A stretch of DNA of 64,000 nucleotides, from assembly GCA_045580835.1 (NCBI GenBank), contig JAZNOM010000024.1, positions 1-64,000 on the forward strand, given 5' to 3'. Positions 56,509 to 64,000 of the stretch are shown here, piece by piece. Positions within the stretch are counted from its first letter, which is position 1; each line of letters begins with the position of its first letter. The notes beneath the pieces are model-generated. The model made no database searches. It was not told the origin of the DNA and worked only from the letters and a program-made list of their open reading frames with translations. Source of the DNA: UMGS902 sp045580835. GTDB taxonomy: Bacteria > Bacillota > Clostridia > Oscillospirales > CAG-272. Position numbers and translations under genes: made by a program.

Positions 56509-57229
56509 ATAAACTTTGCTCAAACATCCATTTCATAAGGTCCTCGGTGTCGGCAATCATTTTGGAAATGCCGTGGCCTGCGCCCGGGAAAGTTGTAAAC
56601 TTAAAATTTTTGTGTCCTGCCGCGGTCAACGCATCGTTCATAATAACAGAGCACTCATATGGCACCGTTTTGTCCGAATCGCCGTGGAAAATCCAAATTG
56701 CAGTATCAAGCTTTTTATGAGCCATTTCAGGGTCGCCGGCGCCGCAGCCGGGAATAGCTGCTGCAAAGCGACCGGGAAAACGCGAAAGCAACTCCCAAGT
56801 AGCATGAGCGCCCATACTGTTACCGTGAATATAAAGACGCTTTTTATCAATCGGTAGCTTATCAGTTATAATATCAAGAATATCTATAACCGCACGCATT
56901 TGTGCAGTAGGTGCTACGGTATGGTCTAAAGTTGTTTGGCTCCAGTCTCGGACTGATACCCAGCGACCGCTTTTAGGGCATCCCGGAGCCAGTAAAATCG
57001 AGCGGTTGCGATAGTCGCTGTTTTCATACATACGCAAAAAATCTGCAAAACGGGAATAGATATGCGAATTATCGTCAGCCTTTGAGCCTGCGCCGTGCAT
57101 ATAAAGGATGAGTGGGTATTCTTTTCCGTCTTCGAGTGTATCAGGCATGTGAATTTGATAAAACAATTTGTTGCCGTCATCTGCACTATATTCACATGCA
57201 TTCCAGCCAGATTTCAAAGTGTTAAGCAT
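56507..57229 (-). CDS. alpha/beta hydrolase (feruloyl-esterase/PHB-depolymerase-like)
   Basis: 240 residues, no signal peptide. The oxyanion-hole region is Leu-Tyr-Met-His-Gly-Ala-Gly, the nucleophile Ser is in Gly-Asn-Ser-Met-Gly-Ala, the acid Asp is in His-Gly-Asp-Ser-Asp-Lys-Thr-Val-Pro, and the His is in Gly-Ala-Gly-His-Gly. This is the Esterase_phd/DLH-like pattern; the natural ester is unknown. It overlaps the amidohydrolase gene by one base (TAATG). Confidence 0.87.
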   Translation of the reverse strand: MLNTLKSGWNACEYSADDGNKLFYQIHMPDTLEDGKEYPLILYMHGAGSKADDNSHIYSRFADFLRMYENSDYRNRSILLAPGCPKSGRWVSVRDWSQTTLDHTVAPTAQMRAVIDILDIITDKLPIDKKRLYIHGNSMGAHATWELLSRFPGRFAAAIPGCGAGDPEMAHKKLDTAIWIFHGDSDKTVPYECSVIMNDALTAAGHKNFKFTTFPGAGHGISKMIADTEDLMKWMFEQSL

Positions 57230-58806
57230 TATTCTCTCTCCAATTCGTAGATTTTTTCTCCGTATTTATAGGTTGCAATAACTTTTATATCGCGTATTGT
57301 TTCCTTTGGAACCTCAAGCGGATTTCTGTCAAGCACAACAAAATCGGCAGCCTTGCCAACCTCGATACTTCCCTTTTTATCCTCTTCAAAATACTGATAT
57401 GCCGCATTAACGGTTACCGCGCGAAGCGCATCAAGCACCGAAATCTCCTCATCCACTAGGTGAACGCCATCACGTGTGATACGGTTTGCCGCACACCAAA
57501 CGGTTTCCAGCATATCGGGCTCTATGACCGGCGCATCCTGATGGAAAGTAAATATTACGCCGTTTTCAAGTGCTGAGCGCGTAGGGCTTACCTTGTATCC
57601 GCGCTCTTTTCCGAGGTTGCGGATATGCGTATCGGCAAAATGATAGGTGTGTGCAACGAAGAAAGAAACGATAACACCGAGTTCTTTCGCCTTTGCAAGC
57701 TGGTCAACACCCATAAGCTGACCGTGAATGATTACATGACGAAGTTCCTTTGAAGCAGGATATTCTTTTGCAACTATCTCAAGGCAACGCAAAAACTGTT
57801 CAACCGCGCCGTCACCATTTGAGTGGATTAAAATCTGTGCTTTATGCTCTGCTGCAAAACGGAACGCTTCAATAACGTCTTTATCATCATGAATAGGATT
57901 TCCTATATCTTCGCCGCTGCCGCCGAGATATGGTGTGCGTACCCATGCGGTACGTAGTTGCGGAGACCCGTCAAGGAAATACTTTATCCCTCCGACACGG
58001 GCGCGAATACCGCTCGGAAGTTCATTCATTTCCACGCAAAGTTTTTCATACTGCCCTTTAGGCGGAATTCCAATAATATCAAGCTTTAAGTCACCGCTTT
58101 CATAAAGCCTTTTATAAATCTCTACCATGCGCGAGGTCAGATATCCGTCCTGCGCAGTTGTGATACCGTTTGAAGCATAATACTTCTGCATTTTAACATG
58201 AGCTTTGCACGCTTGCTCAATCGAAACCGGCGGCACTTTTGCGCGAATCATCGAAAGCGCCCCCTCTTCAAGTTCACCCGTTAATTTGCCGTTTTCGGTA
58301 ACAATTCTTGCGCCGGCGGGAACCGGTGTTTCGGGAGTGAGATTAAACTTTTCAATCACACGCTCGTTTACAAGACCGCTATGCACACTGCTGTGCTTTA
58401 TCATAAGCAAGTGATTGGGCGCGATTGAATCAATTTGTTCTTTTGTTGGATGCGTATGCCCCTCAAAAAGCGCGTGGTCATAGTTTCTGCCGATTACCCA
58501 TTCACCCTCGGGGATGTTGTTTTCGACAATATGCTTTTGAATAGCATTCTTCATATCCTCAAAATTATCAATGCCGTTAAGTGCCACCTCTCTCAGGCAA
58601 GTTGCATACTCGGTAAGATGACTGTGCGCGTCTATAAATCCGGGAAGCATTATCTTTCCCTGCAAGTCAACAAATTCGTCTGCGCTTTCGCGAAGCTCTG
58701 CTTCGCTGCCAACTGCGAGTATTTTATCATTTTCAATCAGAACCGCCTCGGCATAAAGCGGCTCTGCCATGGTTATTATATTTCCACCGTAAAATAAAGT
58801 TTTCAT
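57229..58806 (-). CDS. YtcJ-type metal-dependent amidohydrolase
   Basis: 525 residues. Asp-Ala-His-Ser-His binds the first metal, further His ligands are in Ile-His-Ser-Asn-Gly-Asp and Ile-Ile-His-Gly-Gln, and the Asp is in His-Gln-Asp-Ala-Pro-Val. The ending Ile-Glu-Val-Gly-Lys-Ala-Ala-Asp-Phe-Val-Val-Leu-Asp is the usual closing beta-sandwich of the superfamily. Substrate unknown (amides, N-acyl amino acids or cyclic compounds are acted on by relatives). Start at ATG 58806 behind AAGGAGG. Confidence 0.88.
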   Translation of the reverse strand: MKTLFYGGNIITMAEPLYAEAVLIENDKILAVGSEAELRESADEFVDLQGKIMLPGFIDAHSHLTEYATCLREVALNGIDNFEDMKNAIQKHIVENNIPEGEWVIGRNYDHALFEGHTHPTKEQIDSIAPNHLLMIKHSSVHSGLVNERVIEKFNLTPETPVPAGARIVTENGKLTGELEEGALSMIRAKVPPVSIEQACKAHVKMQKYYASNGITTAQDGYLTSRMVEIYKRLYESGDLKLDIIGIPPKGQYEKLCVEMNELPSGIRARVGGIKYFLDGSPQLRTAWVRTPYLGGSGEDIGNPIHDDKDVIEAFRFAAEHKAQILIHSNGDGAVEQFLRCLEIVAKEYPASKELRHVIIHGQLMGVDQLAKAKELGVIVSFFVAHTYHFADTHIRNLGKERGYKVSPTRSALENGVIFTFHQDAPVIEPDMLETVWCAANRITRDGVHLVDEEISVLDALRAVTVNAAYQYFEEDKKGSIEVGKAADFVVLDRNPLEVPKETIRDIKVIATYKYGEKIYELERE

Positions 58807-58834
58807 AAATGCCTCCTTGGAACTATCCAATACT

Positions 58835-58863
58835 ATTATAAAGTTTAGTATACACAGTTTCAA
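58835..58863 (-). promoter_or_regulatory. sigma-A promoter for the amidohydrolase-esterase pair
   Basis: Minus strand TTGAAA (58863-58858), 17-base spacer, TATAAT (58840-58835). Confidence 0.82.
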
Positions 58864-58877
58864 GTTAAAATTGAGCG

Positions 58878-58915
58878 AAAAAATAATAGCGGTATTTTTA
58901 CCGCTATTATTTTTT
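58878..58915 (-). terminator. intrinsic terminator after the M14 gene
   Basis: 17-bp stem 58878-58894/58899-58915 with TTTT loop; on the minus-strand RNA it ends in a U run. It overlaps the stop codon region of the M14 gene. Confidence 0.88.
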
Positions 58916-61900
58916 ATTTTACAGAGAGTTTTAGAATACGGAGAACATCAAGGAGAGTGAACTTATCACCGTTTACTACTGCTTTAAGCGCTGACATAAC
59001 ATCCGAAATATCGACATCTCCGTCACCATCAACATCACCTTCTATTGCGATAAGACTTGCAACAATATCAGCGACACCTGATGTCTCGGAGCGATAAAGC
59101 GAATCGCTATCAGTAAGATATCCCATATTTGCAAAACTATGCATATGGTCAGACGCTAAAGTATATGGGAAACTGTCTGGTTCAAAAAGATATGTAATGA
59201 GATAAGAATCAGATGTATCAAGCGTAACAACGTATGCTCCATTTTCAAATGTAACACTTTCTGCATCACCCAAAGTTACCGCTTCGGACGAGGTGTTTAC
59301 CGTATCAATACCGGCGTATTTACGCAAATTAAGCGTCGCACCGTTACGAATCTTTGTATACTTGATACCATGCATATCAAGTATATTTAAGATTGTATCA
59401 ATGCTCTCGGCATCTGCATCTATAACATATGCAGTCGCCATGGGAACAAAGTCACTGACAGTGTCGTGATGTGTAATCGTCACAGTATCACTGCCCTTTA
59501 CCGTACCGTCAAGGTAAATCGACATACGCTCTACAGTATATACAAGGTCGCCGCTTGCAGTAGTCTTTTTAGCAAATAGATTATTCTCATCATACTCGTT
59601 TACAACTGCAGCTGCTCTGCCCTCGTAAACAGTCTGTGCAAGAGTGCCTTCGTAGCCGACCACTTCATCGGTTATCGCCTTTATAGCCTGCATCATAGAG
59701 TATACCGAACGCTCATAGCGATCCTTGCCACTGAATAAACGCATGGATTCAATAAGGAATCCGTAAGAACCGCGCGCTTGTGCATACACCCATGAAGTGT
59801 TAGGCTTGGCATTAGGGAAATAATAAAAACCGGAACGAAGTCCCTGCTCCTCAAGGGCTTCAATAGCAGAAAGATTTATCTGCATACCGATCTGCTCGGA
59901 TACGGGTTCGCTGCCGTCTGCAATCGTACTTACATCAATAATAGGCGAATTGAATACGCTTGCATAACGTATAACCGCATCATCAAGATGTGAGAGCGAG
60001 TTTGTAGCAGGATACGATACCGAGTAGTCATCTTCGGAAACCTTTAGAGTGCCGCCATCGGTATGACAGTCGATATAAACAGTTGGCATAAATGTCTTAT
60101 ATACATAGACCTGATTCTGTGTTCCTTCGCCGGTAAGCTGTAAGAGGTCACGCTGAGGATTGATACCGTCTGCATTCAAACGCTTGAATCTCTGGAAGTT
60201 ATCTGCACTAACAGAAGGAATAAGCACTATCGCGCCAAATGAATCCATAACCTCGTCGCCGTAGTCGCCTGTGAGTGCGTTTGCAAATGCAAGCACGCCT
60301 TCAATACCTGCAGGCTCGTTTCCGTGAACTCCGCCGGACACCATAAGTATCTCGCGCACACCTCCGCCGCGAACTATTTCACCGACCTCATCAAATGTTG
60401 CATTTTCGGAAATAGCATCTTTAGTGAATACAAGAATCGGATATTGATTGCCCATTACGCTATCTTTAAATGGATAGTATACATACAGATAGTCACATTC
60501 TGCATCAAGTGCATTTGCATACTCGCAAAGTTCCGCATTGCTCATGTAGCTACGGTCATCCATTGTATGCTTTGTAAATGTAGGTGTGTCAAGCGGAACA
60601 TAACCGTCAATAGTATCTGTAGTAAAAAAGTTTTTCAGCACTTCATCGGTTGTTGTTGCCGTATACGCCTCCATATAACTATCTGCTACATACGGCTCAT
60701 ACGGCTGGTCATATGTAAGTTCTTCTACTTTACCCGAAATATAGAAATACTTAATATGATAATCGCCGGCTCCGTTTCCGTAGTAAACCTTGTAATAGTA
60801 CACACCGGGGGCAAGGTCAGCCTCGGCATATGCCTTGCCGTCCTCACTGCCTATAGCAGGTGAAAGTTTTACACGGTTATCGGACGAAGAAAGCCCCTTG
60901 TACAAAACAAGGCTCGGCTGAGTTTTGTCTGTACCGTGAGGATTGTAATAGTAAACACGTACCTTTGTGGTTTCGTATCTGTCAGGGTAATTAACAGTAT
61001 ATGTAATGCTTTCCTCGCCTACAGTTTTTGTAAGGATTTCGTCAGCAACGGGTGTATAGCTTACAGTTCCCTCGGATGCGGTATCGACAACCGTAATATA
61101 TGTAGCACCTGCGGTGGGAGTCCCCTCAATTATGATGGTGGTATCACCGCTCATTTTTTCAGCGGTTATACTGCTTGCATTTCCAATAGTAACGCTACCG
61201 CCGCCAATAAGCTCACTTGCGTTAACGCTACCGCCGATAGTAAGACTGCCACCTGCGCTCAAATCTATCAGCGAAGTGTCAGGGGCACTGCCAGCCTTAC
61301 CACTCTTAAGTGTAACGGTGCCTGCAGCACCGCCGAGAGTTACATCACCTGCTACATCTGCGCCGTCAAGCGTAACTGTGGCAGTACCGGTTACTGTACC
61401 GTACGAAGTTGCACTTGCATATCCGCCATTTCCTCGGAGCGCAAAGTTACCGCTTGAGTGATAACCGATTTTACCGCCGTAAGCTACAGTTGTTGTATTT
61501 CCTTCAACAGTTCCGATTCGTGTACCCGCGGTAAAGTTTACACTAACTACACCGCCATACATTTCGGCAACTGAATTTCCCTTAATCACTCCGGCGTTAC
61601 CGCCTACGCACACATTGCCGGGAATATATGCGTTATCCTTTACAATGACCTTTACATTGCCCCTAACAGTTCCTTGCTGTGCTCCTGCGCAAACATAGTT
61701 AGACATTCCGGGATTTGTAAAGGTTGCGTTCTCTCGAACAGTAACAACAATTCCGCCGTCGTTGGTTTCAGTATTGCCGTACCAACCGCCGCCGTAAACA
61801 TGTCTATAGAGGTCGGCATTACCATAAATATCAATAGTAATATCACCTTTAGTGGTAACATCTGCACGTGCAGCCGCGCCAAGCACATTTGAGTACACTT

Positions 61901-62717
61901 GTGCATCGCCAAAAATATTAACGGTAATATCTCCGGTGTGAGTAAGCATAGTATCAGTTTCGGATGCAAGACCATCGCCGGTTGTTCCGCCTACGATACC
62001 TACGTTAATACTTGAAACGCTATTGAATCTCATAACGGCATCGCCGCCTATATTTACCGTACAGTCACCTGTAAAATTTCCTACATAGCTACCACCTGCG
62101 AGAGCAAACAAAATCTCACCGCCAAGAAAATCTACAACACTGTTTCCAGTAAAAGAATTTGTATAGTTACCGCCGTATACCGCACGCCACGTGCCACCTT
62201 TAATAATAACATGGCTGTCACCGATATGCGCTCCGTTATATTTACCGCCGTAAATCATAGGATAGATAAGTTCTCCACCGTTCGTTGTGCAAGTAACACC
62301 TTCACCAATGGTGAGCGTGTAGCCTCTTGCAAATATGCTCTGTTGAGTAGTGGAAGCATTGTTAATAGTGATGTTGTCGAAAGTAACATCGCCGGTAAAA
62401 ACAAGTCTTGCGCCAAGATTAAACACCGCATTGTATTCTACGCCGTTATATTGCGACGTTACAGTTACGCATCCAGCAGTTGCGGCAACCTGCGTCGCTG
62501 TTGTAATTGAAGTGTCACCGCAAATAACCATCGTACCGCCGTTTGGCAATGCATTTATTCCGGCAGCGAAGGTTTTAAGTGCCGTTTCAGGTGTCGCTCC
62601 ATCGCCTGCAGCGCTGACCGTGCCGTCAACATATACTACCGCATCTGTAGCAAATGCCGATACGGTAAGTAGTGCCATAATAAGGAATGCTGCGAAAAAT
62701 AAGGATAGTTTTTTCAT
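58914..62717 (-). CDS. secreted beta-repeat / M14 carboxypeptidase / dockerin protein
   Basis: 1267 residues. Signal peptide (1-24). A right-handed beta-helix-like region (about 25-560) is rich in Gly, Val, Thr and Asn repeats, followed by linker domains. The M14 domain has zinc ligands His798 and Glu801 in Gly-Gly-Val-His-Gly-Asn-Glu-Pro, His885 in Asp-Cys-His-Thr-Asp-Gly-Gly, and catalytic Glu990 in Ile-Glu-Ser-Met. The C-terminus (about 1225-1267) is a dockerin whose first repeat is canonical (Asp-Val-Asp-Gly-Asp-Gly) and whose second lacks the calcium loop. It probably trims peptides or peptidoglycan stems at the surface. Start at ATG 62717 behind GGAGGG. Divergent LysR regulator. Confidence 0.85.
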   Translation of the reverse strand: MKKLSLFFAAFLIMALLTVSAFATDAVVYVDGTVSAAGDGATPETALKTFAAGINALPNGGTMVICGDTSITTATQVAATAGCVTVTSQYNGVEYNAVFNLGARLVFTGDVTFDNITINNASTTQQSIFARGYTLTIGEGVTCTTNGGELIYPMIYGGKYNGAHIGDSHVIIKGGTWRAVYGGNYTNSFTGNSVVDFLGGEILFALAGGSYVGNFTGDCTVNIGGDAVMRFNSVSSINVGIVGGTTGDGLASETDTMLTHTGDITVNIFGDAQVYSNVLGAAARADVTTKGDITIDIYGNADLYRHVYGGGWYGNTETNDGGIVVTVRENATFTNPGMSNYVCAGAQQGTVRGNVKVIVKDNAYIPGNVCVGGNAGVIKGNSVAEMYGGVVSVNFTAGTRIGTVEGNTTTVAYGGKIGYHSSGNFALRGNGGYASATSYGTVTGTATVTLDGADVAGDVTLGGAAGTVTLKSGKAGSAPDTSLIDLSAGGSLTIGGSVNASELIGGGSVTIGNASSITAEKMSGDTTIIIEGTPTAGATYITVVDTASEGTVSYTPVADEILTKTVGEESITYTVNYPDRYETTKVRVYYYNPHGTDKTQPSLVLYKGLSSSDNRVKLSPAIGSEDGKAYAEADLAPGVYYYKVYYGNGAGDYHIKYFYISGKVEELTYDQPYEPYVADSYMEAYTATTTDEVLKNFFTTDTIDGYVPLDTPTFTKHTMDDRSYMSNAELCEYANALDAECDYLYVYYPFKDSVMGNQYPILVFTKDAISENATFDEVGEIVRGGGVREILMVSGGVHGNEPAGIEGVLAFANALTGDYGDEVMDSFGAIVLIPSVSADNFQRFKRLNADGINPQRDLLQLTGEGTQNQVYVYKTFMPTVYIDCHTDGGTLKVSEDDYSVSYPATNSLSHLDDAVIRYASVFNSPIIDVSTIADGSEPVSEQIGMQINLSAIEALEEQGLRSGFYYFPNAKPNTSWVYAQARGSYGFLIESMRLFSGKDRYERSVYSMMQAIKAITDEVVGYEGTLAQTVYEGRAAAVVNEYDENNLFAKKTTASGDLVYTVERMSIYLDGTVKGSDTVTITHHDTVSDFVPMATAYVIDADAESIDTILNILDMHGIKYTKIRNGATLNLRKYAGIDTVNTSSEAVTLGDAESVTFENGAYVVTLDTSDSYLITYLFEPDSFPYTLASDHMHSFANMGYLTDSDSLYRSETSGVADIVASLIAIEGDVDGDGDVDISDVMSALKAVVNGDKFTLLDVLRILKLSVK

Positions 62718-62760
62718 AGTTTCCCTCCAAATATGTTTATACAACTATATATTAGCACAC

Positions 62761-62779
62761 ATTTTACTTGACGTAAAAT
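62761..62779. promoter_or_regulatory. LysR-type operator in the divergent gap
   Basis: ATTTTAC-TTGAC-GTAAAAT is a perfect 7-bp inverted repeat with a 5-base centre. It contains a T-N11-A LysR-type box. It covers the -35 of lysR and lies upstream of the M14 promoter (extended -10 TGCTAATAT on the minus strand), the usual arrangement for autoregulation and activation of the neighbour. Confidence 0.75.
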
Positions 62780-62796
62780 ACATATTGATATATTAT
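62768..62796 (+). promoter_or_regulatory. sigma-A promoter for the LysR gene
   Basis: TTGACG 62768-62773, 17-base spacer, TATTAT 62791-62796. The -35 lies in the LysR operator. Confidence 0.65.
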
Positions 62797-62827
62797 TATA
62801 TATATAAGAATGTATAAGGAGTGCATT

Positions 62828-63694
62828 ATGGAATTATTACAGCTTAAATATTTCAGAGATGCGGCGATAACCGAAAACTTTTCACAGGTTGCCCAAAAGT
62901 ATTATGTACCACAATCATCAATCAGCCATACTATATCACGACTTGAAGATGAACTTGGCTTGAAATTGTTTACCAGAAGCGGCAGAAAAGTTAGGCTTAA
63001 TGAAGCAGGCAAAGCCTTTTACGAAGAAATAGATGCTGCACTTGCCAAAATTGAAAAAGGCATACGGCGAGTAAATAACATGAAGCACAACACTGTACGC
63101 CTTTCGATGTTACAAGGAACGGTTGCAATGATTCCTCTCATTAGTGATTTCCAAAAGAAAAATCCTGATATAGAAATCACCTTTGCAAATCCAAGCGACA
63201 AGCTCAAAGGCAATCTCTTTTTTGACTTGCGTGTCGCCACAAAACCATCAGAGTCAGAAAAGAACTGCACCTCCGTTCCATTATTTGAAGAAAGAATACT
63301 TACCGCTATCCCTGCTTCGCATCCACTTGCAAAAAAGGAATCAATTACTATAAATGATATAAGAGGAATCCCTATAATAGGTCTTTACCCCGGCTCCGGA
63401 ATGTACAATCTTATGAACGGATATTTCGCACGCAATGAATACGCCCCAGAAATAAAAGTGGAGAGTGAAAACCACACCACTGTTGCTCAATTTGTAAAAG
63501 AGGGATATGGAATTGCGTTTTATCCAGAGATATCATGGTCTGCTGTCGGTACCGAGGGGATAGTGTCACTTCCCTTTGCTGACTTCGACTGCAAAAGAAC
63601 CGTTTATATGTTCTATCCGAATGACTATGAACCGTCAGATGCAACTAAAAGGTTTATGGAGTTTGCAATAAATTGGTTTAAAAAAGGAAGGTGA
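62828..63694 (+). CDS. LysR-family transcriptional regulator
   Basis: 288 residues. Winged HTH at 1-60 (Leu-Lys-Tyr-Phe-Arg-Asp-Ala, Phe-Ser-Gln-Val-Ala, Ser-Ser-Ile-Ser-His-Thr-Ile-Ser-Arg-Leu-Glu-Asp-Glu-Leu-Gly). The two-lobed periplasmic-binding-type effector domain spans 88-288. Start at ATG 62828 behind AAGGAG. It is divergent from the M14-dockerin gene, with a perfect inverted repeat between them, so that gene is the first candidate target. The effector is unknown. Confidence 0.92.
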   Translation: MELLQLKYFRDAAITENFSQVAQKYYVPQSSISHTISRLEDELGLKLFTRSGRKVRLNEAGKAFYEEIDAALAKIEKGIRRVNNMKHNTVRLSMLQGTVAMIPLISDFQKKNPDIEITFANPSDKLKGNLFFDLRVATKPSESEKNCTSVPLFEERILTAIPASHPLAKKESITINDIRGIPIIGLYPGSGMYNLMNGYFARNEYAPEIKVESENHTTVAQFVKEGYGIAFYPEISWSAVGTEGIVSLPFADFDCKRTVYMFYPNDYEPSDATKRFMEFAINWFKKGR

Positions 63695-63710
63695 AACTCA
63701 CCTTCCTTTT
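63682..63710 (+). terminator. intrinsic terminator after lysR
   Basis: 13-bp stem 63682-63694/63698-63710 with an AAC loop and T run. It starts within the last codons of the LysR gene and may also stop the convergent zinc-ribbon gene. Confidence 0.88.
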
Positions 63711-63996
63711 ATTTAGCATAATACTCATATTTACAAAACGGGCATTTGGGATAGTCAAAGTCATGTTTTTTACCGCATTTCGGGCACTCTTTTTGAGGGA
63801 GCTCTTCTTCAAGAGTATCCGCCATGAAAAATTCAAGTTTTCCGCAAGTTTTGCATGCATATATGTCCACTTCCAACGCACCGGAAATTAAATTGGATAG
63901 GTCTCCAAGTATCCATCCGGTTTGACCGAGTTGCAGTTTTTCCCGCCCTATGTAACGCATTTCTTCATTGCAACGCAAGCATGATATGTTTTTCAT
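63709..63996 (-). CDS. zinc-ribbon protein
   Basis: 95 residues with four Cys-Xaa-Xaa-Cys pairs: Cys-Leu-Arg-Cys, Cys-Lys-Thr-Cys, Cys-Pro-Lys-Cys and Cys-Pro-Phe-Cys. The first two flank a stretch with Gly-Gln-Thr-Gly-Trp-Ile-Leu-Gly-Asp-Leu-Ser (a nucleic-acid-binding-type DUF2180-like layout); the last two form a C-terminal rubredoxin-like ribbon. Function unknown. The start lies four bases from the window edge, so its ribosome site is not visible. Confidence 0.7.
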   Translation of the reverse strand: MKNISCLRCNEEMRYIGREKLQLGQTGWILGDLSNLISGALEVDIYACKTCGKLEFFMADTLEEELPQKECPKCGKKHDFDYPKCPFCKYEYYAK

Positions 63997-64000
63997 AAGC

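Noticed and set aside
1..64000. Insertion sequences, prophage, CRISPR arrays, tRNA or rRNA genes
   Set aside because: I looked for transposase or integrase motifs, regular direct repeats and tRNA-like cloverleaves, and found none I could support.

Overview
The window looks like chromosome from an uncultivated, spore-forming, gut-type Clostridia bacterium, most likely in or near Oscillospirales. The reasons are the Firmicutes gene orders (tig-clpP-clpX, ctsR-mcsA-mcsB-clpC, nusB-xseA-xseB-ispA-tlyA-nadK-argR-recN), sporulation-type proteins (YunB-like, a BofC C-terminal-like protein, a SpoIID-like/peptidoglycan-binding cluster), a biotin-dependent sodium-pump decarboxylase operon, and secreted dockerin-bearing carbohydrate and peptidase proteins. 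Placement below class is inference. I see no rRNA, tRNA, CRISPR array, prophage or transposase. All genes look intact except the AraC-type fragment cut by the left edge.

Layout. 1-438: end of an AraC regulator, then about 300 gene-free bases built of consecutive hairpins. 439-3423: YunB-like protein, DivIVA-like coiled coil translationally coupled to an orphan fumarase beta subunit, and an XRE regulator. 3526-8570: a five-gene operon with an acyl-CoA carboxyltransferase-like subunit, OadG-, biotin-carrier- and OadB-type subunits, and a 5S/OadA-type carboxyltransferase. 8586-9104: rplS on the minus strand. 9159-16106: an ApgM/homoserine-kinase-like enzyme, lepB, rbgA, rnhB, yraN, a dipeptidase, thrC and a phosphoesterase. 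16154-19619: tig-clpP-clpX.

19629-22591 (minus): an HPr/Crh-like protein and a class A PBP. 23055-37154 (minus): a run of 13 housekeeping genes from nusB to dnaE, read from a consensus promoter. 37256-41101 (plus): a membrane protein, an SGNH hydrolase, a DUF4358-type lipoprotein, then a structured leader RNA with an intrinsic terminator ahead of a GNAT acetyltransferase and a MATE exporter (a candidate guanidine-IV/mepA-type riboswitch). 41105-42235 (minus): PRPP synthetase. 42414-44767: three cell-wall/spore-type genes. 44842-49321: the CtsR heat-shock operon behind two overlapping CtsR boxes.

49305-62717 (minus): accessory secreted functions. These are two tandem GH43-dockerin proteins, a YcxB-like membrane protein, an MGMT-like protein, a protein with copper-amine-oxidase-N-type repeats, an esterase, a YtcJ-type amidohydrolase, and a 1267-residue beta-repeat/M14 carboxypeptidase/dockerin protein. 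The last is divergent from a LysR regulator, with a perfect inverted repeat between them. A zinc-ribbon protein closes the window.

Most transcription starts have easily read sigma-A promoters with 17-bp spacers, and most operons end in strong hairpin-plus-T terminators, so the transcription units can be read with some confidence. Products were assigned by recognising motifs and family sequence patterns by eye; no database search was run.
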